From Lachnospiraceae bacterium (GTDB lineage Bacteria > Bacillota > Clostridia > Lachnospirales > Lachnospiraceae), in contig JAGAPK010000074.1 of assembly GCA_017623295.1 (NCBI GenBank), positions 1-64,000 of the forward strand: a DNA stretch of 64,000 nucleotides. Reading direction: 5' to 3'. The position numbers and the translations under genes were made by a program. The first letter of the stretch is position 1, and each line of letters starts with the position of its first letter. This document shows positions 1-7,799 of this stretch, piece after piece. The notes under the pieces are model-generated. The model saw only the letters and a list, made by a program, of their open reading frames with translations, did no database searches and had not been told where the DNA came from.

Positions 1-185
1 AAAATCTTCTTCATATTCTTTACATTGGTTGCATCAGTCATTGCTGGTTTTCTAAGATTTCTCTTATTCTTAGTAGTCTTCTTAGTTAAGATATGGCGTT
101 TATAAGCTTTGCTTCTTTTTAACTTACCTGTTCCAGTTACTTTAAAACGTTTAGCAGCTGCTCTGCTTGTCTTCATTTTTGGCAT
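1..185 (-). CDS. rpmI: 50S ribosomal protein L35, 3' end cut by window
   Basis: About 61 codons are visible. The protein begins [20 protein letters not shown] and continues as a very basic chain with a [18 protein letters not shown] stretch, the classic L35 pattern (the family is about 65 residues, so only a few are missing). L35 binds 23S rRNA in the large subunit. The start is set by AGGAGG about 8 nt upstream. It lies 75 bp behind infC, the conserved infC-rpmI-rplT order; rplT would be just outside the window. It is expected to share the attenuated infC transcript. Confidence 0.97.
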   Translation of the reverse strand, partial: MPKMKTSRAAAKRFKVTGTGKLKRSKAYKRHILTKKTTKNKRNLRKPAMTDATNVKNMKKI

Positions 186-259
186 TTCAAAATCCCTCCT
201 GTATTTATAAATTAATGAGATATCATGTTCGGATATCGTTTATTTTAAACTGAACAAGC

Positions 260-766
260 TTATCGCTTTTCAGCTAAAAACATTGTCATGCTTCTGCCTT
301 CAACCTTCGGTGCTTTCTCAACAACCGCGATATCAGCAAGTGCCTGTGCAAAATCATCTAAGATATGTTTGCTGCTATTCATATGTGCCATTTCACGACC
401 ACGAAAACGAAGTGTTACCTTAACTCGGTCACCTTTGGTAATGAATTTTTTAGCTGCATTAACTTTTGTGTTCAAATCATTAGTATCAATGTTTGGAGAT
501 AAACGAATCTCTTTGATTTCAATGACTTTCTGTTTCTTCTTTGCTTCTTTCTCTTTTCTGGTCTGTTCATATTTGAACTTACCATAATCCACAATTTTAC
601 AAACCGGTGGTTTTGCTGTTGGTGCAATCTTTACTAAATCCACACCAGCTTCCTCTGCAAGCTTTAATGCTTCCTTCGGAGACATGATTCCTAACTGTTC
701 TCCATCTTCACCGATTACTCGCACTTCTTTGTCTCTAATCTGTTCGTTAATGAATAATTCGCTAAT
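260..766 (-). CDS. infC: Translation initiation factor IF-3, AUU start
   Basis: 168 residues. IF-3 binds the 30S subunit and checks start-codon and initiator-tRNA pairing. The chain opens ISELFINEQIRDKEVRVIG, the normal IF-3 N-domain, and carries the C-domain motifs VTLRFRGREMAH and MTMFLAEKR. The open frame extends further upstream, but those 25 residues (hydrophobic, encoded by the leader terminator) are not IF-3-like. AGGAGG at 774-779 is placed for ATT at 764-766, so the start is AUU. A rare AUU start on infC is known in other bacteria, where IF-3 rejects non-standard starts and so limits its own synthesis. First gene of infC-rpmI. Confidence 0.95.
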   Translation of the reverse strand: MSELFINEQIRDKEVRVIGEDGEQLGIMSPKEALKLAEEAGVDLVKIAPTAKPPVCKIVDYGKFKYEQTRKEKEAKKKQKVIEIKEIRLSPNIDTNDLNTKVNAAKKFITKGDRVKVTLRFRGREMAHMNSSKHILDDFAQALADIAVVEKAPKVEGRSMTMFLAEKR

Positions 767-811
767 GGCTTTACCCTCCTCAAAAATGAAACCATATATT
801 AAAACTAAAAA

Positions 812-965
812 ATAAAAAAAGTGGACAGCATAACTATCCACTACATTCTACACTCATAAACAGCTTATAAAAACCTGTTTGTTGCGAATTATAAACGCCT
901 GCGAACCCGATTGTTGCAGGGTGAGAGTGGATACTCTGCTTGATTGTTATATGTGTTTTACACAC
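812..965 (-). ncRNA. infC leader with intrinsic terminator (L20-leader-like attenuator)
   Basis: The 5' leader of infC holds a hairpin (arms 820-828 and 834-842, one G-U pair) followed by a run of T, i.e. a terminator before the start codon. An upstream segment at 926-932 reads ATCCACT on the minus strand and is complementary to AGTGGAT in the terminator stem (836-842), giving an alternative antiterminator pairing. In Firmicutes the infC-rpmI-rplT operon is controlled by L20 binding to such a leader. The pairing is seen directly; L20 control is inferred from family knowledge. Confidence 0.75.
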
Positions 966-971
966 TTAGAT

Positions 972-1000
972 AATATATCATATGATACTTTCCATGTCAA
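972..1000 (-). promoter_or_regulatory. Promoter of infC-rpmI
   Basis: TTGACA at 995-1000 and TATATT at 972-977 with a 17-nt spacer, reading toward the attenuator leader and infC. Confidence 0.85.
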
Positions 1001-1051
1001 CTAATTTCTGAAATATTTCTAAAATATTTTAATCAACCGGATTATAACATT

Positions 1052-1759
1052 CTAATATTCCAGTTTAATCGTTGCTGCACTCGCTTCAAACTCTTCCATT
1101 CTATCATATTCATCTGTCTGAGAATAGGTAATAATGTAACTTTTATCAGCATTGATAACATATTCCAAATGGGTGAATTTGACATCCTCAAGCGTATAGC
1201 TACATACAATACGAAACGCCGGATAGCCATCGATTTCAATTCGTTCAAAACTATCGAGTGAAACTTTGACATCCATCTCTCCGTTTTCTACAAATTGCTC
1301 CTGTGCCTGTTCCAGAAAGGTCTCCTCTGTCATAAGTTGTAACGCAATATCTTTGTTCATCTCTATGTAATAGATAGTAGATGCATCAATCGGATAACGT
1401 TTTGTTACATACATTCCCGGCATATCTTCTGCTTCTTCAAAACCTTCCGGCAATGTAAAAGTACAACCTCTGGTTGTCTTTGTTCCCTCAACCACCGAGG
1501 TATCCATTTTATTTTCCTCAAGAAGCTGCTGTGTCAACTCTGCTTTTGTTTCCTCATCCAGTTCAACTTCCTGCTGCTCATCCTGTGATGCATTATCCTC
1601 TGATACATCGGCAGCTTCTATGTCTTCCAATTCTGTTTCTGCCGAAGTTTCTTCTGTTACTTCTTTGTTCATAGCTTCTTTTGTGGTATCTTCTCCGCAG
1701 CCACTCAAAGATGCTATAACCAATCCTGACAATAAAATGCCGAGTAACTTCTTTTTCAT
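1052..1759 (-). CDS. Predicted lipoprotein of unknown function
   Basis: 235 residues. The N-terminus is a lipoprotein signal: MKKK, a hydrophobic core, then lipobox LSGC with Cys21 as the lipid-bearing residue. Residues about 23-75 are rich in Glu, Asp, Thr and Ser, a likely flexible linker. The remainder is a mixed alpha/beta domain (EGFEEAEDMPGMYVTKRYP, then alternating strands) that I cannot assign to a named family. It should be anchored on the outer face of the membrane. Ends in KLEY with no clear terminator after it. It follows the DUF1540 gene by 59 bp with a hairpin between them. Confidence 0.8.
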   Translation of the reverse strand: MKKKLLGILLSGLVIASLSGCGEDTTKEAMNKEVTEETSAETELEDIEAADVSEDNASQDEQQEVELDEETKAELTQQLLEENKMDTSVVEGTKTTRGCTFTLPEGFEEAEDMPGMYVTKRYPIDASTIYYIEMNKDIALQLMTEETFLEQAQEQFVENGEMDVKVSLDSFERIEIDGYPAFRIVCSYTLEDVKFTHLEYVINADKSYIITYSQTDEYDRMEEFEASAATIKLEY

Positions 1760-1798
1760 TATTATACCTGCCTTATTTGTATTAAGGCTGTGCCAAAA

Positions 1799-1822
1799 AC
1801 TTAACCTCCCCTAAAGGTTTAA
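1799..1822 (-). terminator. Terminator-like hairpin after the DUF1540 gene
   Basis: Minus-strand arms CTTAAACC and GGTTAAG followed by TTTTTGG. It overlaps the last codons of the DUF1540 gene and would separate it from the lipoprotein gene. Confidence 0.55.
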
Positions 1823-2133
1823 GCTTCTTTAAAGGTTGCGCATTCTGTTCCTTTACAGTCAGATGCACCACAGCCTTTGATATCTACATGTTCTGCGTAA
1901 CATTTATAATTACTATTATACATACATTTTGTTGCTTCGCAATCAATACTGATTGTTTTACTTGGATGATTCAACGCACTTGTGTAAGAATCTCCTTTTT
2001 TCTCAGAGAAACTCTCACAGCAAGTATCCTGACTCGTGCCTGCGTGTTTGCCACCTACCATGATATCGCCCTTGGAACAACGACATTCCTTGTTATAGAA
2101 ACAATTTTCCACACCACATTTTAACTCTGCCAT
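1819..2133 (-). CDS. DUF1540 protein with two Cys-rich domains
   Basis: 104 residues, nearly two copies of one Cys-rich unit: CGVENCFYNKECRCSK early and CEATKCMYNSNYKCYA later, each ending in a C-x-x-F segment (TCCESF, ECATF). This matches DUF1540, a small putative metal-binding domain common in Clostridia; its function is not established. AGGAGG lies 6 nt before ATG. No signal peptide or membrane segment, so probably cytoplasmic or in the spore. Confidence 0.85.
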   Translation of the reverse strand: MAELKCGVENCFYNKECRCSKGDIMVGGKHAGTSQDTCCESFSEKKGDSYTSALNHPSKTISIDCEATKCMYNSNYKCYAEHVDIKGCGASDCKGTECATFKEA

Positions 2134-2207
2134 AATAACCTCCTGCTCTCTTTCCTATAACGAAATTTCAGCATATAAAATTTCATCATAATAAATTTTA
2201 TTCTTTG

Positions 2208-2238
2208 AAAAATTAATAACGTATCAAATTACGTTATT
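2208..2238 (-). terminator. Terminator of the thrS operon
   Basis: Perfect 9-bp stem (arms 2215-2223 and 2230-2238, AATAACGTA/TACGTTATT) with a 6-nt loop, followed on the minus strand by AATTTTTC. Lies 59 bp after the GT39-like gene. Confidence 0.8.
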
Positions 2239-2296
2239 ATAGGTTATTATTGCCGTGTCCTTACGAAAATATGCTTCTGTAATTTGTTAAAAAAAC

Positions 2297-3874
2297 TTAT
2301 TTTGAAACTTCATAAATATTAAACCAATATCGTTCCAACATGTAACTACCTTTTTCTTCGGTAGTGATTCCATCTGCTGCCCAGTCCTCACAGATTTCCT
2401 CTCTGCTGTTAAAACTGCCTAAAAACCAGAGGTTTCTTCCTTCGTTAAGCCACTGTCTTATCTGTGTAGTACCTTCGATACTGCCCTTTTCTCCAAACAT
2501 ATCAAGAATTAAGGTTTCCGGAGTGTCACACCACAAATAGTTTTCGCAGTTTACATAATATCCAGTCACTGCCTGTAACTGGTCAAAATTATAAATAACA
2601 ATATCTTCCGGTGCAATTTGCTCCAGTGCAGTTTCCGTTTCTTCCATCAGCACAATTTTGTATTCTTCTTCGCCCATAAAAGCACGATAATTGCGGATAC
2701 CGACAATCGCAAGCAAAATTACAGCACAAATTTGTGCTGCTTTCCAGAATTTGGAATTAATAGCCACTAGTGCATCCAGACAAATCGCAAAACCAAGCCA
2801 GAAACATCCAAGTGCCGGAATCATATAACGATATACGAAAATTGGTCTTATTATAATAGATGCAATAAATCCAAATGCCACCAGTCCACAAAGCACCATA
2901 CATCCCGCAACAGCATACCAGAATTTTCTTATATGCTCTGACACTTCTTGTTTCGTTTCACTCTGCTTTCTGCACTTCCAGATGCGCAATGCCCAAGTAC
3001 CAAATACTCCTATATATAACAGGAAAAGAACCACCGCCAGCACCACATTGAATCCTTCTGATGAAAAAGAAGGCTTCATAAGAAATTTCACGCAGCCACC
3101 AAGATTACGCCATGTAAGCGGTAAAATCCAGTAATTTTCACGCACGGTTGTAATCTGGGAAATAAGTGCAAATAGCCAGGGTAAATAACCAATGATGCAG
3201 GCAGCTACGCACACAAGCCAGTTGCGCAGCGATTTTTTTGCAACACTATATACCAATACATATAAATAGACCATTACCACTGCCACACAGGCAAAATATT
3301 GCGTGTAGGCTGCTGCCAGTCCATAGAGCACCAAGGCAATCCGATGTATTTTCACATTTGGCGTTACTTTTTCATGCATTTGTTTCACAATTTCATACGC
3401 ATGAATGAAAGCTGCTGTCACAAAAAATAACGCCCAGCTGTACATTCTCACTTCTACCGTATATACACTCATCTGAGGCATTCCTATAATACAAAAGAAG
3501 AAAATGCCGCTAACCAGCATACCAAATCTTTTCCGCAGAAAAGTAAGTGCATAAACAAGCAAGAAAAAATATGGCATAACCGATACTATTTTGGCAATCA
3601 TAATGCCATCTGCCTGTGCGTATATTAGTTTACATAAGTCAACAATAAATTTGGTAATGCAGTAATATAATGGTGGATGAACATCTCTTGCCGTAAAACC
3701 AATTAATTCACCATAAGAATGTTCTATCATTCCTATGGTGAATAATTCATCATACCAGATATCTCTGCTGAAGCATAATCGGATGCTGTTTATAAGCATT
3801 ATAAGTCCAATGCCAATAAGCAGCCATCCGAAAATATCCTTATAAGATACATTATGTTTCATTTCATTATTCAT
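2297..3874 (-). CDS. GT39-like membrane glycosyltransferase
   Basis: 525 residues with about ten hydrophobic segments between residues 15 and 400 and a soluble C-terminal part. Early in the chain it has WYDELFTIG and, 20 residues later, DVHPPLYYCITK, the acidic first-loop pattern of the GT39/ArnT/PMT superfamily, which moves a sugar from a polyprenyl-phosphate carrier to an acceptor outside the membrane. The acceptor cannot be predicted. It sits 10 bp behind thrS in the T-box transcript, an unexpected partner for a tRNA synthetase. Probably co-transcribed and so induced by threonine starvation, an inference from spacing. Confidence 0.75.
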   Translation of the reverse strand: MNNEMKHNVSYKDIFGWLLIGIGLIMLINSIRLCFSRDIWYDELFTIGMIEHSYGELIGFTARDVHPPLYYCITKFIVDLCKLIYAQADGIMIAKIVSVMPYFFLLVYALTFLRKRFGMLVSGIFFFCIIGMPQMSVYTVEVRMYSWALFFVTAAFIHAYEIVKQMHEKVTPNVKIHRIALVLYGLAAAYTQYFACVAVVMVYLYVLVYSVAKKSLRNWLVCVAACIIGYLPWLFALISQITTVRENYWILPLTWRNLGGCVKFLMKPSFSSEGFNVVLAVVLFLLYIGVFGTWALRIWKCRKQSETKQEVSEHIRKFWYAVAGCMVLCGLVAFGFIASIIIRPIFVYRYMIPALGCFWLGFAICLDALVAINSKFWKAAQICAVILLAIVGIRNYRAFMGEEEYKIVLMEETETALEQIAPEDIVIYNFDQLQAVTGYYVNCENYLWCDTPETLILDMFGEKGSIEGTTQIRQWLNEGRNLWFLGSFNSREEICEDWAADGITTEEKGSYMLERYWFNIYEVSK

Positions 3875-3884
3875 ATCCGATTTC

Positions 3885-5849
3885 CTATTTCTGTTCTTCT
3901 ACCTGAACTTCTTGGCGGATTTCTTTTGTTCTGATTTCTTTGCAAATCTGGTCGATGAAATCATCTAACGGTTTCACGCCTTCATCACCTGCGAAACGGC
4001 TTCTTACAGATACCGTACCGTCTTCCTCTTCCTGCTGTCCTACTACTAACATATAAGGAAGCTTATCTAATCTCGCTTCACGAATCTTAAAGCCAATCTT
4101 TTCGGAACGATTATCTACGGTTACATCTACACCGTTCTTAGCCAGTTCTTTTCTTACTTTTTCTGCATAATCTGCATATTTTTCAGAAATCGGAAGAACG
4201 CGAACCTGTTCAGGACATAACCATGTCGGGAATTTGCCGGCATACTTTTCAATTAACCATGCAAGTGTTCTTTCGTAGCATCCGATAGATGTTCTGTGAA
4301 TAATGTAAGGACGAACCTTATCGCCATTCTGGTCAATGAAGTACATGTCAAACTGTTCTGCCAAAAGGGCATCCCACTGAATGGTAATCATGGTATCTTC
4401 TTTACCATAAACATTCTTTGCATTAATATCTACTTTTGGTCCGTAGAAAGCTGCTTCACCAACATCTTCTACAAACGAAATATTCAGTTCGTTCAATACC
4501 TCTCTGATATTCTGCTCCGTTTCTTCCCAAACTTCCGGTTCACCGATATATTTCTCAGAATTCTCCGGATCCCATTTAGACAGATGGTAAGTTACATCCT
4601 CTTCTAAACCAAGTGTCTGTAAGCAATGTTTCGCTAATGCAAGACATCCCTTAAATTCTTCTACCATCTGGTCAGGTCGAACAATCAAATGTCCTTCGGA
4701 AATCGTAAACTGACGAACTCTTGTCAGACCATGCATTTCACCGGAATCTTCATTTCTAAACAAAGTAGATGTTTCACCATAACGAATTGGCAAATCACGG
4801 TAAGAATGCTGTGTGTTTTTGTAGCAGTAATACTGGAATGGACAAGTCATCGGACGAAGCGCAAATACTTCTTTGTCCTTCTCTTCATCACCAAGTACAA
4901 ACATTCCTTCTTTGTAATGATCCCAGTGTCCGGAAATTTTGTATAAATCACTCTTTGCCATTAATGGAGTCTTTGTACGAACATAACCCCATTCTTTTTC
5001 TTCGATATCTTCAATCCAACGCTGTAATTTCATTACCATCTTTGTTCCCTTTGGTAATAACAGCGGAAGTCCCTGTCCGATAACGTCAACCGTTGCAAAC
5101 AGTTCCATTTCACGACCAAGTTTATTATGGTCACGTCTCTTAATGTCTTCCAAGTGCTCTAAGTAAGCAGCCAGATCTTCTTTTTTCTGGAAAGCAGTAC
5201 CGTAAATACGCTGTAACTGTGCTTTATTAGAATCACCTCTCCAATATGCCATAGAAGAAGAAATCAGTTTGAATGCTTTAATGGATTTTGTACTCATCAA
5301 ATGAGGTCCGGCACACAAATCCACAAAACCACCCTGATCATAGAAGGAAATTTCTGCATCTTCCGGTAAGTCCTGAATTAACTCAACTTTATATGGCTCA
5401 CCCTTTTCTTCCATGAACTTTATTGCCTCTGCTCTAGGCATTGTAAAGCGTTCGATTTTATGACCCTCTTTGATGATTTTCTTCATCTCTGCTTCTAATT
5501 TATCCAAGTCTTCTCTGGAAAATGGTTCTGCATCGAAGTCATAATAAAATCCTTCATCAATAGCAGGTCCGATTGTTACTTTTGCATTCGGGAACAATCT
5601 CTTTACTGCTTCTGCAAGAACGTGTGAAGCCGTATGTCTGATAACACGAAGTCCTGCTTCATCATTTGCTGTTACAATGTTAAGCTCACAGTCTTTATCA
5701 ATCACTGTTCTTAAATCTTCTACCTTGCCATCTACTTCACCTGCACATGCTACTCTTGCCAGACCTTCTGAAATGTCAGCTGCAATTTCATAAATGCTCA
5801 TTGGCTGTGCATATTCTTTACTGGATCCATCTTTTAATGTAATTTTCAT
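3885..5849 (-). CDS. thrS: Threonine--tRNA ligase
   Basis: 654 residues, normal for bacterial ThrRS. An N-terminal TGS domain (about 1-62) is followed by the editing domain with zinc motif HTASH near residue 72, then the class II catalytic core: MTCPFQYYCYKNT (zinc Cys), motif 2 FRNEDSGEMHGLTRVRQF and motif 3 GCYERTLAWLIE. A C-terminal anticodon-binding domain contains VRVLPISEKYADYAEKV. It charges tRNA-Thr and clears mischarged Ser-tRNA. Its ATG overlaps the stop of the preceding 88-aa gene by 4 bp, so translation is likely coupled. Expression is controlled by the upstream T-box. Confidence 0.98.
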   Translation of the reverse strand: MKITLKDGSSKEYAQPMSIYEIAADISEGLARVACAGEVDGKVEDLRTVIDKDCELNIVTANDEAGLRVIRHTASHVLAEAVKRLFPNAKVTIGPAIDEGFYYDFDAEPFSREDLDKLEAEMKKIIKEGHKIERFTMPRAEAIKFMEEKGEPYKVELIQDLPEDAEISFYDQGGFVDLCAGPHLMSTKSIKAFKLISSSMAYWRGDSNKAQLQRIYGTAFQKKEDLAAYLEHLEDIKRRDHNKLGREMELFATVDVIGQGLPLLLPKGTKMVMKLQRWIEDIEEKEWGYVRTKTPLMAKSDLYKISGHWDHYKEGMFVLGDEEKDKEVFALRPMTCPFQYYCYKNTQHSYRDLPIRYGETSTLFRNEDSGEMHGLTRVRQFTISEGHLIVRPDQMVEEFKGCLALAKHCLQTLGLEEDVTYHLSKWDPENSEKYIGEPEVWEETEQNIREVLNELNISFVEDVGEAAFYGPKVDINAKNVYGKEDTMITIQWDALLAEQFDMYFIDQNGDKVRPYIIHRTSIGCYERTLAWLIEKYAGKFPTWLCPEQVRVLPISEKYADYAEKVRKELAKNGVDVTVDNRSEKIGFKIREARLDKLPYMLVVGQQEEEDGTVSVRSRFAGDEGVKPLDDFIDQICKEIRTKEIRQEVQVEEQK

Positions 5850-6112
5850 TTTCTTTTCTCCTTATCTTTATCACCATTATTATTATTTGCGCTATGATTT
5901 CCATTATTGCTTCCGTTATGACTTCCAAAAGTGAAATTGAATCCATGCGTAAACGGTGCACATAACAAACCGATTACCATTCCCAATAACACAAGACAGA
6001 CACCTGCCAGAAAACATTCCTTTCCGGTTACCAGATATTCACCTTTTAACATATCTGCTGAGGTTTCTTTCACTTCTGCCCAAGTCTTTTTTACCGTTTC
6101 CAAATTCTCCAT
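5846..6112 (-). CDS. Small membrane protein, first gene of the thrS operon
   Basis: 88 residues of unknown function. A charged N-terminal stretch (ENLETVKKTWAEVKETSADM) precedes one long hydrophobic segment (about 34-54, FLAGVCLVLLGMVIGLLCAP) and a Gly/Asn/His-rich tail ending in KDKEKRK. AAAGGT lies 5 nt before ATG. It is the first gene after the T-box and overlaps thrS by 4 bp, so it should rise with thrS when charged tRNA-Thr is low. I recognise no family. Confidence 0.75.
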   Translation of the reverse strand: MENLETVKKTWAEVKETSADMLKGEYLVTGKECFLAGVCLVLLGMVIGLLCAPFTHGFNFTFGSHNGSNNGNHSANNNNGDKDKEKRK

Positions 6113-6140
6113 AAGCTACCTTTCCTTTCCACTAAAATAA

Positions 6141-6378
6141 AAAAGTCCCTCACACTGCAACTGCAATGTAAGGGACGTATATACGCGGTTCCACCCTGCT
6201 TGCTCTGCGCGCCTATGACGACTTACCAGAACCTCTCATTAGACGATAACGGAGTCACCGGACCGGATTGGGGCCACTCAGAGTTAGTTTTCAAATGCTT
6301 CCGGTAAAGGTACTCGCAGCAAATTGTACCTCTCTCTGATACGTTCCACATTTTACTCTTCTCATCAACGTGTTGTCT
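6141..6378 (-). ncRNA. T-box leader (thrS operon)
   Basis: The minus strand at 6184-6196 reads GGGTGGAACCGCG, the near-invariant T-box that pairs with the 3' end of uncharged tRNA. Downstream is a long terminator (arms within 6145-6175, GTCCCT/AGGGAC outer bases, then six T). Stem I is closed by CAGAG and CTCTG on the minus strand (about 6280-6336). On its 3' side the triplet ACT (6286-6288) followed by A is the best candidate specifier for threonine. T-box leaders read through when the cognate tRNA is uncharged. The specifier assignment is inference. Confidence 0.92.
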
Positions 6379-6384
6379 ATTCGT

Positions 6385-6413
6385 ATTCTATTCCAAAAAT
6401 CGAAATAAGTAAA
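6385..6413 (-). promoter_or_regulatory. Promoter of the T-box/thrS operon
   Basis: TTTACT at 6408-6413 and TAGAAT at 6385-6390 with a 17-nt spacer, just upstream of the T-box leader. Confidence 0.7.
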
Positions 6414-6422
6414 GAAGTTTTT

Positions 6423-7037
6423 TTAATAACCAAATTCCTGTGCCCAATACCACTGTCCATCAACTTTATAAACAGCAATACCTATCTTCGTAAAACCAGG
6501 GTATAGAATATTATCTTTATGCTCTGGCGATGCCATCCATGCTTTCATCACATCATCCGCACTTTGATAACCCTTTGCAAGGTTTTCACCATAAACTGCT
6601 TTCTCATTTACCGTCCACCAATTACTGCCGTCCGGTCTTGTGTGGGAAAATACCGTCGTTATCTCTTTTGCACGGACTTCTGCCGCCGCTGCCAGCTCAC
6701 TATTCCACGTAAGTTCCGGAAGACCAATCGCTTTTCTCTCATGATTTACCTTCGAAAGAACCAGCGATGCATCATGCGGAATACTATCCGCACTAACCGT
6801 ATTGCCGGAAACCGTTGCAACCGTATTACCGGAAACAGTTCTCTTCTCAGACAATACTATTTCTGCCGTCGTTACAACATAGAATTCTTCCTCTGTTTCC
6901 ATTTCTGCAATACGATGGATAGATGATGTTTCCTGTTCTGACTGTGTTCCCTGCCCAAAGTCAAAAAGTGCAAAAACGGTTAACAATGCAGCTAATAAAA
7001 GTATAAAATTATCTTTTTTATTCTTTATCTTATGCAT
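6423..7037 (-). CDS. CAP/SCP-domain protein, signal-anchored
   Basis: 204 residues from the chosen start. A basic N-terminus (MHKIKNKKDN) and a hydrophobic segment (FILLLAALLTVFALF) act as signal or anchor, then a variable linker containing repeated TVSGNTV. The C-terminal 125 residues form a CAP domain: VNHERKAIGLPELTWNSELA, FSHTRPDGSNWW, YGENLAKGY, SPEHKDNIL and WYWAQEFGY. CAP proteins are extracellular; in Clostridia similar YkwD-type proteins are common and their role is unclear. The open frame runs further upstream inside the SEC-C gene, but ATG at 7037 gives a proper signal sequence and overlaps that gene by 8 bp. Confidence 0.85.
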   Translation of the reverse strand: MHKIKNKKDNFILLLAALLTVFALFDFGQGTQSEQETSSIHRIAEMETEEEFYVVTTAEIVLSEKRTVSGNTVATVSGNTVSADSIPHDASLVLSKVNHERKAIGLPELTWNSELAAAAEVRAKEITTVFSHTRPDGSNWWTVNEKAVYGENLAKGYQSADDVMKAWMASPEHKDNILYPGFTKIGIAVYKVDGQWYWAQEFGY

Positions 7038-7536
7038 TTTTTCCACAGCATTTTTTGTATTTCTTACCACTTCCACATGGGCATGGGTCATTTGGGTATA
7101 CCTTTGGTCCTTTGTGGATAGTTGTAGATTCTTTCTGTTCTTTGTAAAGATTCTTTCTTGTTTCTTCGTCAAAAATATCGTTCCACTCTTCCAGATTGTA
7201 TAACCAGTCTGCTCCTGCAGCTACCATATTTTTGTAAAGAAGTTCCTTATCAAAACCAAGATTTACCTTAGTATCTTCTTCCATTTCTTCGATTGGATTA
7301 GCTTCTTTTAAGCTGTCATTAATACCATCTAAGAAGCCTACCATTGTCATAACATCAATATTGTATTTTTCTGCTAATTCTTTTACGGTTCCTTCTACTA
7401 CTTCATCCGGATTTTTCAAAAGTTCTGCATAGATTTCTTTTTCTTTCATAAAATATGCAGACCATAATCTCTGTAAATCACCTTTATTGGCTGTTTCGGA
7501 ATAAGCCATATCACGCCACTGTTTTAATAATGCCAT
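7030..7536 (-). CDS. SEC-C motif protein
   Basis: 168 residues. The last 20 residues, NDPCPCGSGKKYKKCC, are the SEC-C zinc-binding motif known from the SecA C-terminus, where it contacts SecB and ribosomes. The first 140 residues are helical and acidic (KELAEKYNIDVMTMVGFLDG). The role of stand-alone SEC-C proteins is unknown. The start has a weak AAGGTGGT-type site 8 nt upstream. Its 3' end overlaps the CAP gene, so the two are probably co-transcribed. Confidence 0.85.
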   Translation of the reverse strand: MALLKQWRDMAYSETANKGDLQRLWSAYFMKEKEIYAELLKNPDEVVEGTVKELAEKYNIDVMTMVGFLDGINDSLKEANPIEEMEEDTKVNLGFDKELLYKNMVAAGADWLYNLEEWNDIFDEETRKNLYKEQKESTTIHKGPKVYPNDPCPCGSGKKYKKCCGKNA

Positions 7537-7564
7537 TTTAAAATACCACCTTTTATCCTGTATT

Positions 7565-7623
7565 CAAACAACAATATCTTGTTGTTACCTCGTCAGTATA
7601 TAACATTTTATTGAAAAAGTAAA
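7565..7623 (-). promoter_or_regulatory. Promoter and leader hairpin of the SEC-C/CAP operon
   Basis: TTTACT at 7618-7623 and TATACT at 7595-7600, 17-nt spacer. The transcribed leader contains a palindrome, AACAACAA and TTGTTGTT around GATA (about 7567-7587), with no T-run, so a leader hairpin or a protein site rather than a terminator. Confidence 0.65.
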
Positions 7624-7720
7624 TTATTTTTCACTTATTAGTACAATAATATTGTATAATTTTAAAAAAACAGGTCATACTGTTAATAGTCAAAAGATAA
7701 GGAAATACTTATCCTCCCCT

Positions 7721-7765
7721 AAAAAAGCCCCTGGCATGCAACGGCGTATGTCAGGGGTTTTTATT
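7721..7765 (-). terminator. Terminator of the beta-mannosidase gene (works both ways)
   Basis: Stem CCCCTG (7728-7733) with CAGGGG (7752-7757). It is flanked by six A on one side and five T on the other, so it can act on both strands; only the minus-strand GH2 gene needs it. Confidence 0.85.
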
Positions 7766-7799
7766 TTATCCGATTTCTGTTTTTTATCTGATTTTTGTT

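Noticed and set aside
260..841. Longer N-terminus for IF-3 (193 aa)
   Set aside because: The added residues are encoded by the leader terminator and do not match IF-3; AUU fits the RBS.
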